Part shown: piece after piece, positions 24,471 through 30,600 of the stretch
Layout of the letters: every line of letters starts with the position of its first letter
How positions within the stretch are numbered: position 1 is the first letter of the stretch
Translations under genes and position numbers: made by a program
Notes under the pieces: model-generated
Told to the model about the DNA's origin: nothing
The model's input: the letters and a program-made list of their open reading frames with translations, nothing else
Database searches by the model: none
Source: CAITNM01 sp964446295
Lineage (GTDB): Bacteria; Pseudomonadota; Alphaproteobacteria; Paracaedibacterales; CAITNM01
Reading direction: 5' to 3'
Length of the DNA: 30,600 nt
NCBI GenBank assembly: GCA_964446295.1
Contig: CAYUNR010000015.1
Span: 1-30,600, forward strand

Positions 24471-24500
24471 AGAATAGCCCTCCTGAACGAGGGCTATTCT
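24471..24500 (+). terminator. 12-bp perfect hairpin between the HTH gene and the primase-like genes
   Basis: AGAATAGCCCTC (24471-24482) and GAGGGCTATTCT (24489-24500) form an uninterrupted stem with the 6-nt loop CTGAAC, 24 bp after the HTH stop. No U-run follows, so it is either a Rho-independent-like terminator of unusual form, an attenuator, or an mRNA processing/stability element. Confidence 0.55.
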
Positions 24501-24534
24501 CTAAAGAAACATCTATTTCAATTGGAACAATACA

Positions 24535-24876
24535 ATGACCTCACCATGCAATCAACTAAAAGATGCAAAACAAGAAAAACATGAACAAATTGATTTCAAC
24601 CTGCTTAACCGTCAACTAACTCCTTCTATTTTGCCATTATTAAATTTGTTATTGCCAGATGGAAGCTTGGCAAACCTAGAGTATGTTGCGCTTAATCCCA
24701 CTAGGTGCGATCACCATCTTGGTTCTTTTCGGATTAATACACTTACGGGAAAATGGGCAGATTTTGCTACCGGAGATAAGGGTGGCGATATTGTTTCGCT
24801 TTGGGCTTATGTAGAAGGAATCAGCCAAACAGATGCTGCGCGTGTGCTGCAAGACATCGTTAGAGGTGCGCAATGA
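24535..24876 (+). CDS. Primase N-terminal (CHC2-like) domain protein of a mobile element
   Basis: A 113-residue protein. Residues 53-105 (ALNPTRCDHHLGSFRINTLT, then GKWADFATGDKGGDIVSLWA) match the fold pattern of the zinc-binding CHC2 domain of DnaG-type and element primases, where TG.W.DFA.G.GGD...L is the hallmark. Only one cysteine is visible, so a full zinc site is not evident; many element versions lack it. The stop overlaps the next start by 4 nt (ATGA), indicating coupled translation with the Toprim-ATPase protein. The two are probably a split primase-helicase. Confidence 0.85.
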   Translation: MTSPCNQLKDAKQEKHEQIDFNLLNRQLTPSILPLLNLLLPDGSLANLEYVALNPTRCDHHLGSFRINTLTGKWADFATGDKGGDIVSLWAYVEGISQTDAARVLQDIVRGAQ

Positions 24877-27095
24877 GCAACCTCGGCATTGTATCAGCTA
24901 ACCAAAGTAATAAGTCACAAGGCATCCCGGTATTTCCTGTACCAGAAAATGCTCCAAAATTAAGCCAGTCAGGTATTTATAAATATTTTGTTGGCTTGTT
25001 TAAGGGTGATGCGGATGATCATTATCCGTACTTAGATGCACAAGGAGAAATCCTTGGGTACATCCTAAGATGGAATGCTGTTGAGCAGAAAAATGGCCAT
25101 GGAAGTGGCAAGGACAACGACAAAGTTAACAATGGCAACTTTAAAAAAGAAATCAGACCCTTTATTTATGGTGAATTTCCTGATGGTAAAAAAAAGTGGT
25201 GTTCTCAGGGGTTCCCTGCCCCACGTCCTCTTTTCAATCTTGATAAGATAACAGAAGGTCACGAGAATACTGTTTTAATCTGCGAAGGAGAAAAAACCGC
25301 ACAAGCGGCTGAATTGCTTTTTCCAACATTTGTGGCAACGACCACCATGCAAGGAGCGCTATCAGCGAAGAAAACTGAATATTCTCCATTGAAAGGTCGT
25401 CATGTGATTATTGCCACGGATCATGATGAGGCTGGACTAAAGTACGGTAATGATGTTTATGAGCAATGTCAGATAGTAGGAACGGGGTCTGTTCGATTTT
25501 TAAACAACAACGTTTTTTCTCATTATGTCATTCAGGATTCCATCAAGGCTCAAGCTGGAACTGTAATTAAACGAGAGCAGCCCATTGTTTTGAAGAAAGG
25601 CTATGATTTAGCAGATGCCTTAATGGAAGGATGGACATCAATCCTGCTATTGGAATTTGAAGATAACACAGAGATGCCCTTGTTTATTGATTATACGCAT
25701 GTACTTTCTAAAGCCATTCATCGTGATGGTGAAGGTGGTTGTGATACTGAGGAGACTGTGGCTGGTAAAGACACAGATACTAACGTTGCTGTTTGTATAG
25801 AAGCTGACGATGATGCTGATACCGCGAGCTTTAAACACTTAGCCACTCTTTCTGCTATTCAATATGACAGAATTAGAAAAGTTGAAGCAAAACGATTGAG
25901 TATCAGTTTGCTGACTTTAGACAAAGAGGTGAACAAATACCGACCTCAATATGCTGATACAACAAACGAAGAACCATCTGATACGGATATTTTCCCGATC
26001 ATCGAACCATGGACTCATCCAGTTGCCGCAGAAGCACTTTTACAAGAGCTATCGTCTACCTTTAAACGGTTTGCAATTCTGCCAGAACATGCAGATACAG
26101 TATTAGCCTTATGGGTTATCTTTACTTGGGCAATTGATTCTGTTGGCGTATCGCCCATTCTAGCGATTTCTTCGCCAGAGAAACGCTGCGGTAAAACCAC
26201 TGTTATTTCCATACTAGGGAATCTTGTGTGCAAACCGCTGTTAGCCTCTAACATCTCAGCTGCAGCACTATTTAGAACGATCGAATTGTGGAAACCAACG
26301 ATTATCATTGATGAAGCAGATACGTTCATTAGAGATTCTGATGAATTACGGGGCATCATTAATTCAGGGCATACTCGCCCCACAGCTTATGTGATTAGAA
26401 CCACTGGAGAAGATCACACACCCAAGCGCTTTAGCACCTGGGGTGCAAAAGCTATTGCTATTATAGGTAGCCTTCCTGATACCCTGCATGATCGTTCTAT
26501 TGTCATCCAACTGCGAAGAAAACTCATTCATGAAAAAACAGAAAAGTTAAGACACGCAGACCATAGTATTTTTGAGGACTTACAACGCAAGCTATTAAGA
26601 TTTTCTAATGATCAGGCAGAAATTATTACAAATTCACGTACCAGTTTTCCTGAAAACATCCGCATTTCTGATAGGGCTTTAGATAACTGGGAACCCTTAT
26701 TGGCTATTGCCAAACTTGCAGGCCCTACCTGGATGGAAAAAGTTTACCAAGCGGCAAGCAATCTCACAGAAGATGACAAAGAAACCTTACCGATAGGTGC
26801 TGAATTGCTTAAAGATATGGAAATCCTCTTTGAATACAAGTCACTTATCAAAATTCATACCACTGATCTGATTAACGCTCTATGTGAGGACGAAGAAAGC
26901 CCCTGGTCTGCGTATAATTTTAGAGGTCAGGACAAAAGAATTACACCACGTCAGCTGAGTAGACTTCTCACCCCTTACCAAATTCATACTAAAAACATTG
27001 AAATCGGTGGTATCCAACGAAAAGGATTTGAAAAACAGCAACTTGAAGAAATATGGAAAAGGTACAATACAAGTATTTTTTCTGAGGCCCCTTAA
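24873..27095 (+). CDS. Toprim primase fused to a DUF3631-type ATPase
   Basis: A 740-residue replication protein of a mobile element. A Toprim domain occupies about residues 133-215, with the catalytic Glu in CEGEKT (137-142) and ATDHDEAG (181-188) as the acidic metal motif. A GYDLADAL segment (243-250) follows. A linker rich in Asp (about 285-320) leads to AKRLSISLLTLDKEV, common ahead of DUF3631. An ATPase domain then has Walker A SPEKRCGKTT (434-443) and Walker B IIIDEAD (477-483), with HDRSIVIQLRR (539-549) as the likely arginine-finger region. It would unwind and prime DNA together with the upstream protein. It appears full length; the C-terminus ends normally in the domain's RRKGFE-like tail. 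Confidence 0.9.
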   Translation: MSNLGIVSANQSNKSQGIPVFPVPENAPKLSQSGIYKYFVGLFKGDADDHYPYLDAQGEILGYILRWNAVEQKNGHGSGKDNDKVNNGNFKKEIRPFIYGEFPDGKKKWCSQGFPAPRPLFNLDKITEGHENTVLICEGEKTAQAAELLFPTFVATTTMQGALSAKKTEYSPLKGRHVIIATDHDEAGLKYGNDVYEQCQIVGTGSVRFLNNNVFSHYVIQDSIKAQAGTVIKREQPIVLKKGYDLADALMEGWTSILLLEFEDNTEMPLFIDYTHVLSKAIHRDGEGGCDTEETVAGKDTDTNVAVCIEADDDADTASFKHLATLSAIQYDRIRKVEAKRLSISLLTLDKEVNKYRPQYADTTNEEPSDTDIFPIIEPWTHPVAAEALLQELSSTFKRFAILPEHADTVLALWVIFTWAIDSVGVSPILAISSPEKRCGKTTVISILGNLVCKPLLASNISAAALFRTIELWKPTIIIDEADTFIRDSDELRGIINSGHTRPTAYVIRTTGEDHTPKRFSTWGAKAIAIIGSLPDTLHDRSIVIQLRRKLIHEKTEKLRHADHSIFEDLQRKLLRFSNDQAEIITNSRTSFPENIRISDRALDNWEPLLAIAKLAGPTWMEKVYQAASNLTEDDKETLPIGAELLKDMEILFEYKSLIKIHTTDLINALCEDEESPWSAYNFRGQDKRITPRQLSRLLTPYQIHTKNIEIGGIQRKGFEKQQLEEIWKRYNTSIFSEAP

Positions 27096-27109
27096 AAAGG
27101 TCATTTTTG

Positions 27110-27238
27110 CCGTCCAGCCGTCCACCCTATAGGAAAACTGGGGGTTTCAGCCTTTTTTATCCGTCCACCTATCCGTCCACTTGGACACTTATCCGTCCAG
27201 CCGTCCAGTAAATATCAAAAAATTGCGAAAGTGGACGG
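27110..27238. repeat. CCGTCCA heptamer cluster
   Basis: CCGTCCA occurs six times in direct orientation (27110, 27118, 27161, 27173, 27193, 27201) and once inverted as TGGACGG (27232-27238) within 130 bp, directly after the Toprim-DUF3631 gene. Spacings are 8, 43, 12, 20 and 8 bp, so it is not a CRISPR array. It may be an iteron-like replication site or a decayed coding repeat. Confidence 0.85.
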
Positions 27239-27296
27239 CAAATATCGAGGGATTAAAATATATTGAGAAAGAAATTCAGTTTGAGCATGTAAAAAT

Positions 27297-27599
27297 TTAA
27301 AGACCGTTAAATGCTCTGCCACCATTAGCCCACATCCAAGCTGATAGACTAATGTGGTAATCATAAAGATGTTCTGGTGGCTCTTTGCCATTACTGGCTG
27401 CTAGAGATTTTGCAATACGAATTTGTGATGGCTTGGCTGGTCTGCCATAACGCTCGGGGATTTTAATTGGTTTGCTTGGCCTACACTCTTTAGCAATGTT
27501 TTTGATGAAATATTCGTGTTCTTGGGATACCCAAACTCTTACTTGCACGAATCCTTCTTCGCGTTTTTTCATCCGATAATTTTGCATTCTTGCTGTCAT
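27297..27599 (-). CDS. Small basic DNA-binding-like protein (possible ribbon-helix-helix)
   Basis: From ATG 27599 (MTARMQNYR) the protein has 100 residues. The start YRMKKREEGFVQVRVWVSQEHEYFIKNIAKE resembles, in pattern, short accessory-element proteins with R..YR.R....G...V.VWVP.EH...I, which are ribbon-helix-helix-like or antitoxin-like. The rest is Lys/Pro-rich and unassigned. The longer frame to 27677 adds sequence from the upstream repeat and is unlikely. The region just upstream, with a palindrome at 27632-27648, is duplicated at 27994-28010, where only the first residues MTARM of the gene survive. Confidence 0.6.
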   Translation of the reverse strand: MTARMQNYRMKKREEGFVQVRVWVSQEHEYFIKNIAKECRPSKPIKIPERYGRPAKPSQIRIAKSLAASNGKEPPEHLYDYHISLSAWMWANGGRAFNGL

Positions 27600-28060
27600 A
27601 AATGAACGCCGTAGGCAATATGGTGATGTAAAAAGTGTAGCGCACTTTGTCACGACGCGTAAGTGCGCATTTAGCAATATATTCTTAATGACACTTGATA
27701 AACCCTAATAGTGAGTATTAATTTTAATTTAGCAAACACATGTTAATGAGGTAGAGAAGTTTTTATCTATTAATAAGCTAAAAATAACTATTTAGGTAAT
27801 TGAAATTCGGAATGATGTCAAAAGCAATTATGAGTATTCTTAAAATCTTTTGCGTAAACTGTAATACTACTTTTTCTGAGGCTCCGTAAAAATGTCATTT
27901 TGCTGTCCTGTCACCCAGTAAATATCACAAAGTGCGATGTCTTTTCATTCTTGCTGTCATGAATGAACGACGTAGGCGATGTAGGTGGTGTAAAAAGTGC
28001 AGCGCACTTTGTCACACCGCATAAGTGCGCATTTAGCAAAATATGCAAAATGACTCTTGA
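27584..28060. repeat. About 110-bp imperfect direct repeat (27584-27695 and 27943-28055)
   Basis: The two segments share long identical stretches such as CATTCTTGCTGTCAT, GTAAAAAGTG, GCGCACTTTGTCAC and AAGTGCGCATTTAGCAA. Each contains the palindrome AAAGTGynGCGCACTTT-type site (27632-27648 and 27994-28010) upstream of the same start codon and first five codons. Confidence 0.85.
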
Positions 28061-28075
28061 GATGTTTGTTGAATT
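27600..28075. other. Duplicated, gene-poor stretch
   Basis: No intact gene is visible here. The part 27855-28060 is an imperfect copy of 27060-27700 with the middle (about 437 bp, including nearly all of the small DNA-binding gene) deleted. It retains the end of the DUF3631 gene region (TTTTTCTGAGG), the CAGTAAATATCA segment, and the promoter/start region of the small gene with its palindrome. Confidence 0.8.
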
Positions 28076-28952
28076 TTGCAGGGCGTGCTGCTTCCTGTGC
28101 ATCTAAAGCTTCCGCAGTCAGTCCATAATATTCTCGGCATGCCTCATCCAACAATGTCGGCATCATATTATAGTCAAGCGCTATGGCTGCAGCGTTTGCT
28201 GCAACTGAGAAATCTCCCCCAGCAAGGGTGCCAGCGAATCCACCAATCACCTGAGAGAAGAACCGTTTTGCGATTAGACGTTCTTGTAGAATCTGCTTCA
28301 GCTCTTCTTTTGGCAGGTTAGGATTTTCTTGTTTCACTAGCGCAGCTTCGGCTTTAGCATCAGCCGCCTCCATACTCACTTCCGCAAAGGCAGCACCAAA
28401 CGCACCCCCTAACGGATCATCCGCCGTAATCGCTCCGCCCACAGCGCCTGAGGCAAAGTGCCCCATCTTGTGCATGAAATAATTAATCTTATCGGGTCCG
28501 CTGTACCATTGCCCCATTTGGTGAGCCAGGCTGGCCCCTATGGCATGACCAACACCGTGGCGAAGGGATGATGTGATGGCATCCCCAAACTTTTCTTGGC
28601 CAATCGCCATGCTAATGGCTGCATGTATGGGTGCGGTTTGCACGGCATGTACCGTTTGTTGGCCTAGCATATCGGTGAAAGATGTCTCAGCTGCTGCTAG
28701 AGGAGCAGAGACATGGGCCATAATTCCCCCAGTAAGAACAGCAATGCCCAAACCCCGAGGGGCGATGTTGACGTTACCCGTGGCCACACCTTGGAATAAG
28801 CTTGAGCCTACATACATAGTTCCTGCTTTGGCCATGTGACAGGATTCAGATTTTGTGGATGATGTTAATTGGGATTCAGGTTTAATTACTTGGTCTGGAT
28901 AAAGGAATGGGTAGCTTAAAAGCCACCCGATAGTGAGGAATAGTTTAGTCAA
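27957..28952 (-). pseudogene. Orphan fragment of a CdiA/hemagglutinin-type toxin lacking its toxin tip
   Basis: A 331-codon frame from TTG 28952. After a hydrophobic start (TKLFLTIGWLLSYPFLYP) it carries the region preceding the toxin domain in large hemagglutinin-type proteins: HKMGHFASGAVGGAITADDP, then GGAFGAAFAEVSMEA, and IGGFAGTLAGGDFSVAANAA ending LDYN, where related proteins have the VENN motif. Nucleotides 28076-28525 are nearly the same as 30148-30600 of the main toxin gene. After EAARPA the frame enters unrelated duplicated element DNA and stops at 27957, so the catalytic tip is missing. It lies 53 bp after the immunity gene on the same strand, where orphan toxin modules usually sit. 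Confidence 0.8.
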
Positions 28953-29005
28953 TAATCAATTCTCGAATTAGTTTTTTGTGGTTAAGTGATGAATATTTAA
29001 TCTCA

Positions 29006-29419
29006 CTACTCTTTGCTTGCATTGGTAATGAAGTCTTCAAGAGTCAACGAAGTGCTATTAAATCCTTCTGAATCTTCATACCAAATTTTACCATCTTTCT
29101 TGGACATCATTGCACACGTTAGTCCTTCTAACTCAGCAAATACTACAAAATCTTCTAGTAATTTTTTATCAACTCCAAACTTCGTTGTTGCTATATCATT
29201 GGCTCTTTCAAGGCTATCCCAAGTAAACTTAGGGTCATTTTTGTCAAATAACGGTAGGATTTTAAATCGTTCATGACTCATACCATTTGTTTCCACAAGA
29301 AACCTTTTTAATTCCTCAGAAAAATTAAGTTTTTTTTGTGAGTTCTCTATTGCATCAATAGTTTGAGGGTTAAATACTTTACCATCTAATGATTTAATAA
29401 GATCTATATAATTTTTCAT
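29006..29419 (-). CDS. SUKH (SMI1/KNR4)-family immunity protein
   Basis: A 137-residue acidic protein from ATG 29419, with AGGTGAG just upstream. A GTG three codons earlier also fits the frame but overlaps the ribosome-binding site. The pattern IENSQKKLNFSEELKRFLVETNGMSHERFKILPLF matches the SUKH fold (an initial helix, then LP.d...f...tNG), and the C-terminal part FVVFAELEGLTCAMMSKKDG with ..WYEDSEGF fits its later strands. It starts 12 nt after the toxin stop, the standard place for the protein that neutralises the cognate toxin. The specific partner is inferred from position. Confidence 0.88.
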   Translation of the reverse strand: MKNYIDLIKSLDGKVFNPQTIDAIENSQKKLNFSEELKRFLVETNGMSHERFKILPLFDKNDPKFTWDSLERANDIATTKFGVDKKLLEDFVVFAELEGLTCAMMSKKDGKIWYEDSEGFNSTSLTLEDFITNASKE

Positions 29420-29431
29420 TTTTCTCACCTA

Positions 29432-30600
29432 TTATTGTGGTAATGCGTCAGGCTTTGGCAACGTTAATTTATTTGGTCCATGAGCATGAGGCGGCTTGAG
29501 TATTATAGTGCCATCCTTAAATTCACGCAAAAATCTATGTTGAATTCCTCGGTGATCCGCAACTGTCTTTGGTAAAGCTTTGCTATAATCATACCCTTGA
29601 GCACTTGCTTTTCCAGGCTTGTGTGCAAGTTCTAATCCATAAATACGCGCTACTCCTTTGCCATTAGATTTCTTAATGTGATTAACAACTTCTTTTGGTA
29701 ATCTAGAATTCGGTGCTGTTGCTAACTCCTGCCATCTTTTTTCCCTCGTTACTTTAATGCCAACAGCATCCTCCATCTCAGCAGCCTTGATTTTCATAGC
29801 TGGCTTTGCACTCTTTAATCCCTTAGCCACTAGCTTACCCACAGGTTTACTTACTGCCGATACAGCTAGAGGCCCGCCAACTCTTCCAACAACGAAAGAA
29901 AATCCTTGTGCAACCAAAAAATCATTTCGAACACCTTGCTCATAAGATGATAACTCTTCACCTTTGAAGACTTTCCAAGAGGCATTTAATGCAATATCTT
30001 GTTCCGCCATTTCATAAGCAGTTTGAGCTACTTGCTCTCGTGTTAATCCTTCTCTTTCTTGTTCTCTGACATATTCTCTGCCATGAGCTGACTCTTTAAG
30101 AGCATCGTATCGTTCCAATGCGTCTAAGGCAGCCAATGTTCTTGGTGTTGCAGGGCGTGCTGCTTCCTGTGCATCCAAAGCCGCTTCAGTTAATCCATAA
30201 TATTCCCGGCATGCTTCGTCCAACAATGTCGGCATCATATTATAATCAAGTGCTATGGCTGCAGCATTTGCTGCCACGGAGAAGTCTCCCCCAGCAAGGG
30301 TGCCAGCGAATCCACCAATCACCTGAGAGAAGAACCGCTTCGCGATTAAGCGTTCTTGTAGAATCTGCTTCAGTTCTTCTTTTGGCAGGTTAGGATTTTC
30401 TTGTTTCACTAACGTAGCCTCAGCTTTAGCATCAGCCATGGCCTCCATACTAACTTCCGCAAAGGCCGCCCCAAACGCACCCCCTAACGGATCATCCGCC
30501 GTAATCGCTCCACCCACAGCACCTGAGGCAAAGTGCCCCATCTTATGCATGAAATAATTAATCTTATCGGGTCCGCTGTACCATTGCCCCATTTGGTGAG
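29432..30600 (-). CDS. C-terminal part of a large polymorphic toxin (CdiA/hemagglutinin-type), truncated by the window edge
   Basis: The frame is open to the window end, so the N-terminus is missing. The visible part starts with the hemagglutinin-type pre-toxin region (GHFASGAVGGAITADDP to LDYN), then a charged helical linker (ALERYDALKESAHGREYVRE), a hydrophobic segment (about residues 218-245 of the visible part, FVVGRVGGPLAVSAVSKPVG), and a C-terminal toxin tip of about 90 residues. The tip has LELAHKPGKASAQGYDYSKA and VADHRGIQHRFLRE, with His/Asp/Arg residues that suit a nuclease. It recalls, unverified, the Ntox8 or HNH-like toxin groups. It is followed directly by a SUKH immunity gene. 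Such toxins are delivered on contact to neighbouring cells. Confidence 0.85.
   Translation of the reverse strand, partial: HQMGQWYSGPDKINYFMHKMGHFASGAVGGAITADDPLGGAFGAAFAEVSMEAMADAKAEATLVKQENPNLPKEELKQILQERLIAKRFFSQVIGGFAGTLAGGDFSVAANAAAIALDYNMMPTLLDEACREYYGLTEAALDAQEAARPATPRTLAALDALERYDALKESAHGREYVREQEREGLTREQVAQTAYEMAEQDIALNASWKVFKGEELSSYEQGVRNDFLVAQGFSFVVGRVGGPLAVSAVSKPVGKLVAKGLKSAKPAMKIKAAEMEDAVGIKVTREKRWQELATAPNSRLPKEVVNHIKKSNGKGVARIYGLELAHKPGKASAQGYDYSKALPKTVADHRGIQHRFLREFKDGTIILKPPHAHGPNKLTLPKPDALPQ

Larger units (their letters stand above)
28076..30600. repeat. About 450-bp direct repeat between orphan fragment and main toxin gene (28076-28525 and 30148-30600)
   Basis: High-identity copies, with one 3-bp difference (an extra Met-Ala pair replaced, EAMADAK versus EAADAK), and mostly silent changes otherwise. 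The left boundary is the shared TTGCAGGGCGTGCTGC. The right boundary lies beyond the window because the main copy runs off the end. Confidence 0.9.

Noticed and set aside
27110..27238. CRISPR array from the CCGTCCA repeats
   Set aside because: Repeats are only 7 bp, with irregular spacing and one inverted copy.
27911..28102. A 63-residue minus-strand frame over the duplicated promoter region
   Set aside because: It lies within repeated non-coding DNA and out of frame with both the toxin fragment and the small-gene remnant.

Overview
The window looks like an AT-rich chromosome segment from an alphaproteobacterium, probably an intracellular or symbiotic lineage such as Holosporales. This placement is inferred from gene content, single-PDZ RseP, low GC and the initiator-tRNA anticodon stem, not from a search. 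A block of conserved housekeeping genes (1-22.7 kb) is joined at an initiator tRNA to a decayed accessory region (22.7-30.6 kb).

Housekeeping half, left to right. pgk converges with a small zincin-like protease relative. A lipoprotein follows, then a DEAD-box RNA helicase whose repetitive RG-rich tail is interrupted by a 100-N assembly gap. Next is an outer-membrane biogenesis operon rseP-bamA-skp-lpxD, which ends abruptly against a convergent MFS transporter. On the minus strand lies the transcription/translation cluster, read right to left: tRNA-Trp, secE, nusG, rplK, rplA, rplJ, rplL, rpoB, rpoC. Its RNA control elements are visible: a hairpin before rplK, an L10-type leader before rplJ, an attenuator-like hairpin between rplL and rpoB, a perfect hairpin between rpoB and rpoC, and a terminator after rpoC.

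Accessory half. Downstream of tRNA-fMet is about 465 bp without an intact gene. It carries GGGTATAC repeats and a possible integrase remnant. Then come an unrecognised 291-residue protein, an array of four palindromic ATGGGTA-type sites, and an AlpA-like HTH protein whose start codon lies inside a potential hairpin. Two overlapping genes follow: a primase zinc-finger-like fragment and a Toprim-DUF3631 ATPase. Together these resemble the regulatory and replication core of a tRNA-integrated mobile element or phage satellite that has lost its integrase. Beyond it are CCGTCCA heptamer repeats, a small DNA-binding-like gene, and a second, internally deleted copy of this whole stretch.

The right end is a polymorphic-toxin locus on the minus strand: the C-terminal part of a large CdiA/hemagglutinin-type toxin (running off the window), a SUKH-family immunity gene 12 nt behind it, and an orphan toxin fragment. 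The orphan shares about 450 bp with the main toxin but has lost its toxic tip, which is replaced by the duplicated element DNA. The most notable observations are this toxin/element junction, the ATGGGTA operator array with the start-codon hairpin, and the HExxH-to-NExxH change in the protease relative.
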